Assembly: GCF_900021165.1 (NCBI RefSeq)
Contig: NZ_FCOQ01000018.1
Location: 520,195-584,194, forward strand
Source: Paenibacillus phocaeensis
GTDB taxonomy: Bacteria; Bacillota; Bacilli; Paenibacillales; Paenibacillaceae
Length of the DNA: 64,000 nt
Reading direction: 5' to 3'
Part shown: positions 10,334 through 19,258 of the stretch, in pieces
Layout: each line of letters begins with the position of its first letter
How positions within the stretch are numbered: position 1 is the first letter of the stretch
Program-made: the position numbers and the translations under genes
The notes under the pieces: generated by a model
Databases searched by the model: none
Seen by the model: the letters and a program-made list of their open reading frames with translations, nothing else
What the model was told of the DNA's origin: nothing

Positions 10334-10548
10334 CTGCGGTATGCCGGGGTCCAAGGTCTGGGCGAGTGTCACACTCTCCGTGAGGGAGGCATAAGATACT
10401 CTATAAATCGTGACAACCAAGCGGGGCGGAACGAGAATCCCCGCAGGACCCGGGCTCCGGCAGTCAGTCGGCTGCCGATTTGGTACAGCGGCACTTTGGC
10501 GTTTGATGCCGAACAGGATCCGCCAAACAAGTCAAGGAGGGTTATACG
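10334..10548 (+). other. murG-murB gap
   Basis: No gene is visible in these 215 bases. They hold a 13-base palindrome at 10364-10376 (arms GAGTGT/ACACTC) and CATAAGATA at 10390-10398, which fits the CATANNNTA form of sporulation sigma-E/sigma-K -10 elements, but no convincing -35 for sigma-E is placed correctly. The murB ribosome site AAGGAGG ends the gap. Confidence 0.4.
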
Positions 10549-11454
10549 ATGCAGCAGTGGATATCACAATTGACCAGACTGGAGGCTTTGGAGGTCTTGC
10601 CAGACGAGCCGATGTCGAAGTATACGACCTGGAAAATCGGCGGCCCGGCAGATGCGATGGTCGTTCCGCAGACTGCCCGGCAGCTTGCGGAGCTGATGCG
10701 TATTCTCCATGCGGAAGGCATCCCGTGGATGGTCGTCGGGAAAGGCTCCAACCTGCTCGTCTCCGACAAGGGCATCCGAGGCTGCGTCATTCGGCTGGGC
10801 GGTGAGCTGGAGCAGATTGCCTTCGACGGTACGGAAGTATGTGCCGGCGGCGGCGCGTCCACCGTCAGACTCAGCATCATGGCAGGCAAAGCGGGATTAA
10901 CCGGCCTGGAATTCGCCGGGGGGATCCCGGGAACGGTTGGGGGCGCGGTCTATATGAATGCCGGTGCTCACGGGTCCGATGTGTCACGTATATTTAAATC
11001 CGCTGACATTGTTCTGGAGACGGGTGAATTGGTTGCATATACAGCGGAGGATATGAAGTTTGCCTACCGGCATTCCGTCCTGCATGAACAGCGAGGGATC
11101 GTGGCACAGGCATGTTTTTCGCTTGCCGCGGGGGATCGGCTGGAAGTTGCGGCAGCCATGGCGGCATACAAGGACCGCCGCCGCAAGACGCAGCCGCTGA
11201 CGCAACCTTGCGCAGGCAGCGTGTTTCGCAATCCGCCCGGCGATCATGCCGCCAGGCTGATCGAAGCGGCGGGACTTAAAGGGACGAAGGTCGGCGGGGC
11301 CGAAGTATCCGTGCTGCACGCCAATTTCATCGTCAATACCGGGCAAGCGACAGCAGAGGACGTTCTTGCGCTCATGGAGCAGGTCAAGGCCGCCGTTCAA
11401 GGCGAATTCGGTGTGGCGCTGGTGCCGGAGGTCTTCTTCGTGGGTGAACGGTAA
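10549..11454 (+). CDS. murB: UDP-N-acetylenolpyruvoylglucosamine reductase
   Basis: FAD-dependent reductase of 301 aa that forms UDP-MurNAc using NADPH. TTWKIGGPAD near the N-terminus and VVGKGSNLLV are the FAD-binding (PCMH-type) signature; GSVFRNPPGD carries the catalytic serine and VPEVFF the general-acid glutamate. The size is normal for type II MurB. The murA start follows 16 bases downstream, so the two enzymes of UDP-MurNAc synthesis are adjacent. Confidence 0.95.
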   Translation: MQQWISQLTRLEALEVLPDEPMSKYTTWKIGGPADAMVVPQTARQLAELMRILHAEGIPWMVVGKGSNLLVSDKGIRGCVIRLGGELEQIAFDGTEVCAGGGASTVRLSIMAGKAGLTGLEFAGGIPGTVGGAVYMNAGAHGSDVSRIFKSADIVLETGELVAYTAEDMKFAYRHSVLHEQRGIVAQACFSLAAGDRLEVAAAMAAYKDRRRKTQPLTQPCAGSVFRNPPGDHAARLIEAAGLKGTKVGGAEVSVLHANFIVNTGQATAEDVLALMEQVKAAVQGEFGVALVPEVFFVGER

Positions 11455-11470
11455 ACTCGGAGGTGATACA

Positions 11471-12751
11471 TTGGACAAATTGGTGATCGAAGGCGGGAAA
11501 CCCCTATCAGGAACCATTCGTATCCATGGAGCGAAAAATGCCGCACTGCCGATCCTGGCCGCATCGCTGCTGGCGGAAGGCAAGGTACAACTTCGAAATG
11601 TCCCCCGCCTGCTCGATATTGATGTCATGTTGGGCATTCTCGGTCGATTGGGCTGCAAAGCCGTCCATTTGGGAGATACGGTGACCGTCGATACGTCGGG
11701 GGCGGATTCCAGCCATGTGCCGGAGGATTTGATGAAACAGATGCGCTCCTCTATTTTTTTGATGGGGCCGCTGCTTGCCCGATTTGGGGAAGTCTGCATC
11801 TATCAGCCTGGCGGCTGTGCGATCGGGGAACGGAAAATCGATCTGCATTTAAAGGGACTCGAAGCTTTAGGAGCAAAGATTGAGGAATACGATCAGCAAA
11901 TCTGGTGCAGGGCCGGCAAGCTGGTTGGCACCGACATTCATCTGGATTTTCCCAGTGTGGGGGCGACTGAGAACATCATGATGGCGGCCGCACTGGCCGA
12001 AGGTACCACCATTATAACCAACGCGGCGCGGGAGCCGGAAATTCAGGATTTGCAGGACTTCCTGAATGCCATGGGCGCAAGCATTATCGGCGCCGGAACC
12101 GATACGATTACGGTCAGAGGCGTGGAGCGCCTTCTCCCTTGCGATTACGAGATCATTCCGGACCGCATCGTTGCGGGAACTGCACTGATTGCCGTCGCTG
12201 CAACCCGCGGCAGCGTCACGCTGACCCATAGCAATCCTTCCCATCTGGTATCCTTGCTGCATGTGCTTAAGCGGGCTGGTGTTCAAATTGGAGTAACCGA
12301 TGATATAATAACCCTGAGCAGTGCGGGTCGTCCCAAAGCGGTGGAACGGATCGTGACTTCGCCGTATCCGTCGTTCCCTACGGATTTGCAGTCCCAGGTC
12401 ATGGTGCTGTTATCCTTGGCGGACGGACTCAGCGTGATGAAAGAGACCGTATTCGAAGGCCGCTTCAAGCATGTCGGCGAGCTTGTCCGCATGGGAGCCG
12501 ATATTACGGTGGACCTGAATTCCGCATTTATTCGCGGTGTTCCCCGGCTGTACGGAGCGACCGTCGAAGCGACCGACCTGCGTGCAGGAGCGGCGCTGGT
12601 GATCGCCGGTCTGGCGGCCCAAGGCCAGACGGTGGTCGAGCAGGTTCATCATATCGACCGCGGCTACGATCGGATCGAAACGATGTTTCAGCGGCTGGGA
12701 GGCACCGTGCGCCGTGAATCTCCCGCCCTGCGGCAGTTGGATCTGGCCTAA
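11471..12751 (+). CDS. murA: UDP-N-acetylglucosamine 1-carboxyvinyltransferase
   Basis: First committed enzyme of peptidoglycan synthesis, 426 aa; it moves enolpyruvate from PEP to UDP-GlcNAc. I chose the TTG at 11471 because GGAGGTGA lies directly before it and the product starts DKLVIEGG, as in the family; longer readings overlap murB. IHGAKNAALP and GGCAIGERKID are present; the latter holds the catalytic, fosfomycin-reactive cysteine (Cys116). Cytoplasmic. Confidence 0.95.
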   Translation: MDKLVIEGGKPLSGTIRIHGAKNAALPILAASLLAEGKVQLRNVPRLLDIDVMLGILGRLGCKAVHLGDTVTVDTSGADSSHVPEDLMKQMRSSIFLMGPLLARFGEVCIYQPGGCAIGERKIDLHLKGLEALGAKIEEYDQQIWCRAGKLVGTDIHLDFPSVGATENIMMAAALAEGTTIITNAAREPEIQDLQDFLNAMGASIIGAGTDTITVRGVERLLPCDYEIIPDRIVAGTALIAVAATRGSVTLTHSNPSHLVSLLHVLKRAGVQIGVTDDIITLSSAGRPKAVERIVTSPYPSFPTDLQSQVMVLLSLADGLSVMKETVFEGRFKHVGELVRMGADITVDLNSAFIRGVPRLYGATVEATDLRAGAALVIAGLAAQGQTVVEQVHHIDRGYDRIETMFQRLGGTVRRESPALRQLDLA

Positions 12752-12797
12752 GCCAATGACTTGCCGTTATCGCGAACCTTCGTTGGTTAACAGCCCT

Positions 12798-12838
12798 AAG
12801 CTTGTGTCCCCTCCTCCGGAGGGGATCATAGGCTTTGT
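12798..12838 (+). terminator. Long hairpin after murA
   Basis: CCCCTCC (12808-12814) and GGAGGGG (12818-12824) form a strong inner stem with a 3-base loop. AAGC-TTGTG and CATAG-GCTT can extend the stem outward. The following bases are TTTGTAAT rather than a long T run, so it may be an inefficient terminator or an RNA-stabilising element between murA and divIB. Confidence 0.5.
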
Positions 12839-12870
12839 AATACTTATTCAGAAAGTTGCGGAGAGATGAC

Positions 12871-13638
12871 ATGCCAAAAGCAAATGTACCCGTCCTAAAA
12901 GAACCCGCGCCGAAGAAGAGAAGCGGCCGTAAAATCAAAACGATACTCATCTTGTTGTTCCTCGCCTTGCTGTGTGTCCTGTTTTTTCGTTCATCTCTTA
13001 GTAAAATTTCCGTGATTACGTTTGAAGGCAATACGTATACGACTGAAACGGAACTCCTTGAAGTTTCGGGTCTTCAGGTGGGAGCCCCGTTCTTCGCTGT
13101 CAGCGCAGATCAAATCGCCCGCAAGCTGGAAGGGGTTCCTTCAGTGAAGCAAGCTACGGTGGACAAGTCCTTTCCGGGCGGGATATCGATCCATATCGAG
13201 GAATATAAGGTCGCGGCATACGAGTTGACGGAGGACGGCGCATTGCGAGGTTTGCTTGCCAACGGGACCCGCATCGGCCTGAAGGGCGGATCCATGCCGG
13301 TGGACAAGCCGATCCTGACCGGCTGGAAGGCGGATGACGCAAGCTTGATCAAGCTTTGCCGAACTCTATCGCAAATTCCGGACGAGCTGACCGCCGACAT
13401 TTCGGAGATCGTGCCTTCGCCGACCTTATCCTATCCGGACCGAATCAAGATGTACACCCGCTCTCGATTCGAGATCATCTCAGCCATATCGCTTCTGGCC
13501 AAAAAAGCGGAATACATGAACGAAATTCTGCAAACGCAGGACCCCGGAAAGCTGACGATGCTGGATGCCGATTCTTATGTTCCATACTCCGCGGAGGAGA
13601 ACGGGGAGAGTGGACAAAATGATACTACTCATGATTGA
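12871..13638 (+). CDS. divIB: Cell division protein DivIB/FtsQ
   Basis: Bitopic divisome protein of 255 aa. It has a short basic cytoplasmic tail, one membrane segment (about residues 22-42), a POTRA domain starting at ISVITFEGNTY, and a beta domain with the FPGGISIHIEEYKVAAYE stretch seen in FtsQ/DivIB. It acts with DivIC and FtsL in activating septal wall synthesis. The ATG at 12871 has GCGGAGAG six bases upstream. The C-terminal tail is acidic and likely disordered. Confidence 0.9.
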   Translation: MPKANVPVLKEPAPKKRSGRKIKTILILLFLALLCVLFFRSSLSKISVITFEGNTYTTETELLEVSGLQVGAPFFAVSADQIARKLEGVPSVKQATVDKSFPGGISIHIEEYKVAAYELTEDGALRGLLANGTRIGLKGGSMPVDKPILTGWKADDASLIKLCRTLSQIPDELTADISEIVPSPTLSYPDRIKMYTRSRFEIISAISLLAKKAEYMNEILQTQDPGKLTMLDADSYVPYSAEENGESGQNDTTHD

Positions 13639-13882
13639 AAAACAATGTTAAAATACATTTTATGGGCTAGTTGACGATCTCCCTCTTTTTTCTTCTAATT
13701 TTGCAGATATGGCCAGGATCTAACTCCGCAGGGTCAAGTGCTTCCTGCTTACTGGATGTAAAACTTGGAAGTCAAAAAATTTGTAGAAAAAAGAGGGAAA
13801 GGTTAACTGGCGTTGAATTAAGTAGATAGTGCATCTAACACGGCAAGTATATTTTGATGGGGAAATAGGAGGTGCCAGGGGC
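13639..13882 (+). promoter_or_regulatory. divIB-ftsA gap with a candidate sigma-H-type ftsA promoter
   Basis: No gene is seen in these 244 AT-rich bases. AGAGGGAAA (13792-13800) followed 14 bases later by GAAT (13815-13818) resembles a sigma-H promoter, and B. subtilis ftsAZ is known to have a sigma-H promoter that raises FtsZ at sporulation. The match is loose. The ftsA ribosome site AGGAGGTG is at 13867-13874. Confidence 0.35.
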
Positions 13883-15139
13883 TTGAGCAACAATGACATC
13901 ATTGTTAGTTTGGACATCGGTACATCCAAAGTTCGTGCTATTATTGGGGAAATTAGTAATGGAACCTTTAATATTATTGGGGTTGGATCTGCCGACTCGG
14001 AGGGAATTCGAAAAGGCGCGATTGTAGATATTGACCAGACGGTGCAGTCGATCCGCAGCGCTGTGGATCATGCGGAACGGATGGTAGATATTCAGATATC
14101 GGAAGTGTATGTCGGCATTTCGGGAAATCACATCGGACTCCAAACGAGCCACGGGGTTGTAGCCGTACAAAATGAAGACCGGGAAATTGGCGAGGAGGAT
14201 ATCGAACGCGTGCTTAAGGCGGCCGAGGTCATCGCTTTGCCGCCGGAGCGGGAAATTATCGATGTTGTGGCCAAGCAGTACATCGTGGACGGGTTGGAAG
14301 GAATCTCCGATCCGCGCGGGATGATTGGCGTGCGGTTGGAGGTTGAAGCGACGATCGTTACCGGTGCCAAGACGGCGATTCATAACCTGCTTCGCTGTGT
14401 GGAGAAGGCCGGACTGAAGGTGCGGGATCTGGTACTGCTATCCCTTGCCTCCGGGCAGCTGGCGTTATCCAAAGACGAAAAAACGATGGGATCCGTCCTG
14501 GTCGATATCGGTGCGGGTTCCACGACGATCGCTGTATTCGAAAGCGGCACGATCGTAGCGACATCCACGCTTCCGATTGGGGGAGAATTTATAACGAACG
14601 ACATCGCTTACGGTCTTCGGACGTTGACGGACCACGCGGAGAAGGCGAAGCTGAAATATGGCTGCGCTGCGATTGAAGACGCGGCGTCTGACGTGACCTT
14701 TAAAGTCACGCGGATCGGAAGCAATGTGGACAAGGAGTTTACGCAGGAGGATCTGGCCGCCATTGCGGAACCTCGCGTGCAGGAGATTTTCCAGTTGATC
14801 CGCCAGGAAGTGAAACGTCTTGGCTACAGCGAACAGCCGGGGGGATATATTCTGATCGGCGGAACGGTATCCATGCCGGGGCTGCTCAAGATTGCCCAGC
14901 AGGAGCTGGAAGCCTCCGTACGGATCGCGGTTCCGGATTTCATCGGCGTTCGCGATCCCGCTTATACCGGAGGCGTCGGGATCTTGCATAAAGTGATCAG
15001 GAACTTTCGGATCCGCAGCGGCGGTTCGAATCCCAAGAAGAGCGCCAACCGGAGCAAGGCTCCAGGACCGCAGGAAACCGCTCGTCCGAAAACCGGCTTG
15101 ATGGAACGACTCAAAAATTTGTTTAGCGAATTTATATAG
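13883..15139 (+). CDS. ftsA: Cell division actin-like protein FtsA
   Basis: Actin-fold ATPase of 418 aa that tethers FtsZ to the membrane. The N-terminus IIVSLDIGTSKVRAII is the phosphate-1 motif, DIGAGSTTIAVFE phosphate-2, and GGYILIGGTVSMPG the adenosine motif. The C-terminus ends in an amphipathic helix (LMERLKNLFSEFI), the membrane-targeting sequence. TTG at 13883 is preferred because AGGAGGTG lies eight bases before it. ftsZ follows 56 bases later. Confidence 0.95.
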   Translation: MSNNDIIVSLDIGTSKVRAIIGEISNGTFNIIGVGSADSEGIRKGAIVDIDQTVQSIRSAVDHAERMVDIQISEVYVGISGNHIGLQTSHGVVAVQNEDREIGEEDIERVLKAAEVIALPPEREIIDVVAKQYIVDGLEGISDPRGMIGVRLEVEATIVTGAKTAIHNLLRCVEKAGLKVRDLVLLSLASGQLALSKDEKTMGSVLVDIGAGSTTIAVFESGTIVATSTLPIGGEFITNDIAYGLRTLTDHAEKAKLKYGCAAIEDAASDVTFKVTRIGSNVDKEFTQEDLAAIAEPRVQEIFQLIRQEVKRLGYSEQPGGYILIGGTVSMPGLLKIAQQELEASVRIAVPDFIGVRDPAYTGGVGILHKVIRNFRIRSGGSNPKKSANRSKAPGPQETARPKTGLMERLKNLFSEFI

Positions 15140-15195
15140 GAGTACAGGAATGATGCACGGGCCATCCATGCATATTGAGGGGGAGATGGAAGAGT

Positions 15196-16317
15196 ATGTT
15201 GGAATTTGATTTCGAAATGGAGAGCTTGGCACAAATCAAGGTGATCGGGGTTGGCGGCGGCGGAAGCAACGCGGTGAACCGGATGATCGAGAACGGCGTG
15301 CAGGGCGTAGAGTTTATTACGGTCAACACGGATGCTCAAGCGCTGCATCTGGCCAAGTCCGAACATAAATTGCAAATCGGGGACAAGCTCACCCGCGGTC
15401 TCGGCGCCGGCGCCAATCCGGAAGTCGGCAAGAAAGCGGCGGAAGAATCCCGCGATTTGATCGCGAATACGTTGAAAGGCGCGGACATGGTGTTTGTCAC
15501 TGCCGGGATGGGCGGCGGCACCGGGACCGGCGCAGCGCCGGTGATCGCCGAAATCGCCAGAGAGTGCGGCGCGCTGACGGTTGGCGTTGTAACCCGTCCG
15601 TTTACTTTTGAAGGACGCAAGCGCTCTTCGCAAGCGGAGCTGGGCATCGAAGCCCTGAAGGAGAAGGTCGATACGCTGATCGTCATCCCGAACGACCGCT
15701 TGCTTGAGATTGTTGACAAGAAGACGCCGATGCTGGAAGCGTTCCGTGAAGCGGACAACGTCCTGCGTCAAGCCGTGCAAGGCATCTCCGACCTGATCGC
15801 CGTGCCGGGTCTCATCAACCTCGACTTCGCCGACGTGAAGACGATCATGACCGAACGCGGATCCGCCCTGATGGGGATCGGTCTTGCGACCGGCGAGAAC
15901 CGTGCAGCCGAGGCGGCGCGCAAAGCGATTATGAGCCCGCTGCTGGAGACTTCGATCGAAGGCGCGCGCGGCGTGATCATGAACATTACCGGCGGAGCCA
16001 ACCTGTCTCTGTACGAAGTGAACGAAGCTGCCGAAATCGTCATTTCCGCTTCCGATCCGGAAGTGAATATGATCTTTGGTGCGATTATCGACGAGAACAT
16101 GAAGGAAGAAATCAAAGTGACGGTCATCGCCACCGGCTTCGAGAACAAGCCATTGCCTAATCGCAAGTCGGCGGCGTCTGCTCCCGGCGCTCCGGAGCCT
16201 CAGGAATCCCGTCCGAATTCGGCCTCCACGTTGCGACCGTTCGGCAATCAGCCAAGCGGCGACCAGTTGGATATTCCGACGTTTCTCCGCAACCGTTCGC
16301 GGAACAACAACGAATAG
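15196..16317 (+). CDS. ftsZ: Cell division GTPase FtsZ
   Basis: Tubulin-like GTPase of 373 aa that forms the Z ring. [13 protein letters not shown] begins the nucleotide fold, [10 protein letters not shown] is the tubulin signature, and [11 protein letters not shown] is the T7-loop region. A flexible linker leads to the C-terminal peptide DIPTFLRNR, which binds FtsA and SepF (sepF is at 24360). The start MLEFDF is the usual one in Bacillales, and AGGGGGAGATGG precedes it. Confidence 0.97.
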   Translation: MLEFDFEMESLAQIKVIGVGGGGSNAVNRMIENGVQGVEFITVNTDAQALHLAKSEHKLQIGDKLTRGLGAGANPEVGKKAAEESRDLIANTLKGADMVFVTAGMGGGTGTGAAPVIAEIARECGALTVGVVTRPFTFEGRKRSSQAELGIEALKEKVDTLIVIPNDRLLEIVDKKTPMLEAFREADNVLRQAVQGISDLIAVPGLINLDFADVKTIMTERGSALMGIGLATGENRAAEAARKAIMSPLLETSIEGARGVIMNITGGANLSLYEVNEAAEIVISASDPEVNMIFGAIIDENMKEEIKVTVIATGFENKPLPNRKSAASAPGAPEPQESRPNSASTLRPFGNQPSGDQLDIPTFLRNRSRNNNE

Positions 16318-16344
16318 GTGATCAGCTTTTAATACGTCTTCCCC

Positions 16345-16380
16345 AAGACCTTGACCCGAATCCGGGACAGGGTCTTTTTT
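16345..16380 (+). terminator. Terminator after ftsZ
   Basis: AAGACC...CCCG and CGGG...GGTCTT form a long imperfect stem followed by TTTTTT. It closes the dcw transcription unit. Confidence 0.85.
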
Positions 16381-16412
16381 CTATTTCTCCATTCTGCGAA
16401 TCTCTCCCGCTG

Positions 16413-16480
16413 TGTCGACAAAAATAGTGGCATTCTACTTTCAATTTTAGACAGACTTTCTCGTTCGTTCTCTTTATACT
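16413..16480 (+). promoter_or_regulatory. spoIIG-type promoter with candidate Spo0A boxes
   Basis: TAGACA (16448-16453) and TATACT (16475-16480) are separated by 21 bases. The spoIIG promoter of B. subtilis is a sigma-A promoter with an unusually long 22-base spacer that needs Spo0A~P. Upstream, TGTCGAC (16413-16419), readable as TTTGTCGAC on the other strand, is one base off the 0A box TGTCGAA. A second one-mismatch box, TGTCTAA on the minus strand, covers 16447-16453 and overlaps the -35. Confidence 0.6.
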
Positions 16481-16511
16481 GATAAGCATCTACCCAGGCA
16501 GGTGAATGCCG

Positions 16512-17477
16512 TTGGTTGTCTATATCGATCTCCTATTTCTGATGAACCTATTGATCGATGGAAGCTTGCTCCTGGTTACGGCCTGGATGCGGAAGCAACA
16601 AATCATCCTTTGGCGGCTGGCTTTGTCCGCAACTGTTGGAGCGATGTATGTCGTCATGATGTTTTTGCCGGAGCTCTCGTTTCTGTACACGTTTCTGGTA
16701 AAGTTTCTTTTCTCTGTCGCGATGTTGTGGATCGCGTTCGGATTTGGAAGTTTGCAAAACTACTTACGGAATATGGGAGCTTTTTATATTGTCAATTTTG
16801 CGGCAGCCGGCGGGATTCTGGGTGTGCATTATTTGCTGCAGGACTCCGGGGAAATCTGGAGCGGAATTTGGTATTCGGCATCCGGCGGGCTTTCGTTCTC
16901 GCTTAAAATCGGAGCCGTGTTTATTCTGATTTGTTTTTTTGCCGTTTTGTTCTGGTTTAAGCGGGTGATCGATTCCCGTCAGCGGCAGGAACGGATTCAC
17001 TCCTTTTTAGCTGAGCTTGAGGTGCGCGTCGAAGAGACAACGATTACCTGTACAGGACTGATCGATACGGGCAATCAATTATCGGATCCGCTGAGCCGGC
17101 TGCCGGTCACGGTTATGGAGGCTTCGCTTTGGGAGCGGGTTCTCCCTCCGTCGTATCGGGAGAAGCTGGCTGACGAGCGTGCGGACAACCTCATCCTGGA
17201 GCTGACGGAGGCCGGGGATTTTCCTTGGCCGGAGCGGCTGCGGCTGGTTCCCTACCGAGGAATCAACAAGGGAACGCAGTTTATGCTGGCGCTCAAGCCT
17301 GACGAAGTGACGGTGCGTCTGGAGGGGCGGGAGCATCGTTCGACCCGGGTGCTGATCGGCCTGGACGGGGGACGGTTATCGACGGAGGGAACCTACCGGG
17401 CGATTGTTCATCCCGCGCTGGTAGAGACAGCAGAGGCTAATGACAGTACAGGCACCATACGTAAAACGGGAACGTAA
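16512..17477 (+). CDS. spoIIGA: Sporulation aspartic protease SpoIIGA (processes pro-sigma-E)
   Basis: Membrane-embedded aspartic protease of about 321 aa that removes the pro-sequence of sigma-E in the mother cell. Five hydrophobic segments occupy the first half. The soluble C-terminal half holds [11 protein letters not shown], the aspartic protease motif, with the catalytic residue at Asp185; the known B. subtilis residue is Asp183. TTG at 16512 is preferred because AGGTGA ends seven bases before it; an ATG at 16506 abuts that site. Its substrate gene sigE follows 19 bases downstream. Confidence 0.93.
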   Translation: MVVYIDLLFLMNLLIDGSLLLVTAWMRKQQIILWRLALSATVGAMYVVMMFLPELSFLYTFLVKFLFSVAMLWIAFGFGSLQNYLRNMGAFYIVNFAAAGGILGVHYLLQDSGEIWSGIWYSASGGLSFSLKIGAVFILICFFAVLFWFKRVIDSRQRQERIHSFLAELEVRVEETTITCTGLIDTGNQLSDPLSRLPVTVMEASLWERVLPPSYREKLADERADNLILELTEAGDFPWPERLRLVPYRGINKGTQFMLALKPDEVTVRLEGREHRSTRVLIGLDGGRLSTEGTYRAIVHPALVETAEANDSTGTIRKTGT

Positions 17478-17496
17478 CTTAGGAGGACACGAAACC

Positions 17497-18219
17497 ATGC
17501 ATGTAAAGTGGAAAATGATGCTGCAGCTGCAGTATTACCGGCTGCTGTTTCTTTTTGGACTAAAAAGCGAAGAAATCTACTATATCGGTGGCAGCGAAGC
17601 GCTGCCGCCCCCGTTGACGCGCGAAGAGGAGGAGTATTTGCTGCAGCGGCTGCCGAGCGGCGATTCGGCGATCCGGGCCATGCTGATCGAGCGCAACCTG
17701 CGGCTTGTGGTTTATATCGCCAGAAAATTCGAGAATACGGGGATCAATATCGAGGACCTGGTCTCTATCGGCGCGATCGGCCTGATCAAGGCGGTGAATA
17801 CCTTTGACCCGGAGAAGAAGATCAAGTTGGCTACTTATGCGTCCCGGTGTATCGAAAACGAAATTTTAATGTATCTGCGCCGCAACAGCAAGATCCGCAC
17901 GGAGGTGAGCTTCGATGAGCCGCTCAACATCGATTGGGACGGCAATGAGCTGCTGCTCTCCGACGTGCTTGGCACCGAGAACGATACGATCTACCGCAAC
18001 ATTGAGGAGCAGGTGGACCGCAAGCTGCTGCACAAAGCGCTCGATAAATTAACCGAGCGGGAACGCATGATTATGGAGCTGCGATTCGGGCTGGTTGACG
18101 GCGACGAGAAGACACAGAAGGATGTGGCCGATCTGCTGGGGATTTCCCAATCCTACATCTCACGTCTGGAGAAACGGATTATTAAACGGCTGCGCAAGGA
18201 ATTTAACAAGATGGTCTAA
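17497..18219 (+). CDS. sigE: Mother-cell sigma factor pro-sigma-E
   Basis: Sigma-70 family factor of 240 aa. The first 28 or so residues are the membrane-associating pro-sequence, ending [18 protein letters not shown], almost the same as the B. subtilis cleavage region. Region 2 includes [16 protein letters not shown] and the core-binding stretch before [15 protein letters not shown]. Region 4 has the helix-turn-helix [19 protein letters not shown]. The ATG at 17497 has AGGAGG in front. It is activated by SpoIIGA after septation. Confidence 0.97.
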   Translation: MHVKWKMMLQLQYYRLLFLFGLKSEEIYYIGGSEALPPPLTREEEEYLLQRLPSGDSAIRAMLIERNLRLVVYIARKFENTGINIEDLVSIGAIGLIKAVNTFDPEKKIKLATYASRCIENEILMYLRRNSKIRTEVSFDEPLNIDWDGNELLLSDVLGTENDTIYRNIEEQVDRKLLHKALDKLTERERMIMELRFGLVDGDEKTQKDVADLLGISQSYISRLEKRIIKRLRKEFNKMV

Positions 18220-18289
18220 ATACGATCCTTCAGCAGGATTCGACATCAATCAGCTTCGTGATTTTGCTTCGTCATCGAAAGAGGGTTGC

Positions 18290-18319
18290 GGAATAAAAAT
18301 ACAGCCCCGGGAGATACTG
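18290..18319 (+). promoter_or_regulatory. Candidate sigma-F/sigma-G promoter of sigG
   Basis: GGAATA (18290-18295) and GATACTG (18313-18319) are 17 bases apart and resemble the sigma-G consensus TGAATA and CATACTA. sigG of B. subtilis is transcribed by sigma-F and by itself. The start codon of sigG is 33 bases downstream. Confidence 0.5.
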
Positions 18320-18352
18320 TTCATTAGTTTCTCCTTGGGAGGTTTAGACACG

Positions 18353-19135
18353 ATGACCCGAAACAAAGTCGAAATTTGCGGTGTCGATACCGCAAAATTG
18401 CCCGTTCTAACCAATGCGGAAATGCGTGAATTGTTCCACTCGTTGCAGCAGGACCACGTAAGATCAGCCAGAGAAAAGTTAGTAAATGGCAACCTGAGAC
18501 TCGTGCTGAGCGTCATCCAGCGATTCAACAATCGGGGGGAGTATGTGGACGACCTGTTCCAGGTTGGCTGCATTGGACTCATGAAAGCCATCGATAATTT
18601 CGACTTATCGCAGAACGTCAAATTCTCCACGTACGCCGTGCCGATGATCATCGGGGAAATCCGGCGTTATCTGCGGGACAACAACCCGATCCGCGTCTCC
18701 CGCAGCCTGCGCGACATTGCCTACAAAGCGCTGCAAATGCGGGACAACCTGACCAATCAGAACTCGCGCGAACCTACGATTTTCGAGATCTCAGAAGCGT
18801 TAGGCTTGCCGAAGGAGGACGTCGTCTTTGCCCTTGACGCCATCCAGGATCCGGTCTCCTTGTTTGAACCGATTTACCATGACGGCGGCGACCCCATTTA
18901 CGTGATGGACCAAATCAGCGATGACAAGAACAAGGACGTGTCCTGGATCGAGGAAATTGCTCTGCGCGAAGCGATGCAGCGGTTAGGCCGCCGTGAGAAA
19001 ATGATCTTGTCCATGCGTTTCTTCGAAGGAAAAACGCAAATGGAGGTCGCCGATGAGATCGGGATCTCCCAGGCGCAAGTATCCAGGCTCGAGAAATCCG
19101 CCATTTTACAAATGCAGAAGCATGTGAAGTCGTAA
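18353..19135 (+). CDS. sigG: Forespore sigma factor sigma-G
   Basis: Late forespore sigma factor, 260 aa. The N-terminus MTRNKVEICGVDT is characteristic of sigma-G. Region 2 holds NLRLVLSVIQRFNNRGE and VKFSTYAVPMIIGEIRRYLRD; region 4 ends with the helix-turn-helix MEVADEIGISQAQVSRLE. The ATG at 18353 follows TTGGGAGG; in-frame codons upstream run back into sigE. The 133-base gap after sigE carries a likely sigma-F/G promoter, so expression is separate from spoIIGA-sigE. Confidence 0.96.
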   Translation: MTRNKVEICGVDTAKLPVLTNAEMRELFHSLQQDHVRSAREKLVNGNLRLVLSVIQRFNNRGEYVDDLFQVGCIGLMKAIDNFDLSQNVKFSTYAVPMIIGEIRRYLRDNNPIRVSRSLRDIAYKALQMRDNLTNQNSREPTIFEISEALGLPKEDVVFALDAIQDPVSLFEPIYHDGGDPIYVMDQISDDKNKDVSWIEEIALREAMQRLGRREKMILSMRFFEGKTQMEVADEIGISQAQVSRLEKSAILQMQKHVKS

Positions 19136-19139
19136 GTTC

Positions 19140-19162
19140 GGTCCCTGCGGGGACCTTTTTTT
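19140..19162 (+). terminator. Terminator after sigG
   Basis: GGTCCC and GGGACC form a six-base stem with a TGCG loop, followed by TTTTTTT. Confidence 0.9.
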
Positions 19163-19258
19163 GTTGTGAACATTCCCATATCCTGAACGGCTGCCTCTTA
19201 GGTATCATGGAAGTGATGCAGTACGCGTGTGAAGCGAGAGATGCAGGAGGGAAATAGG

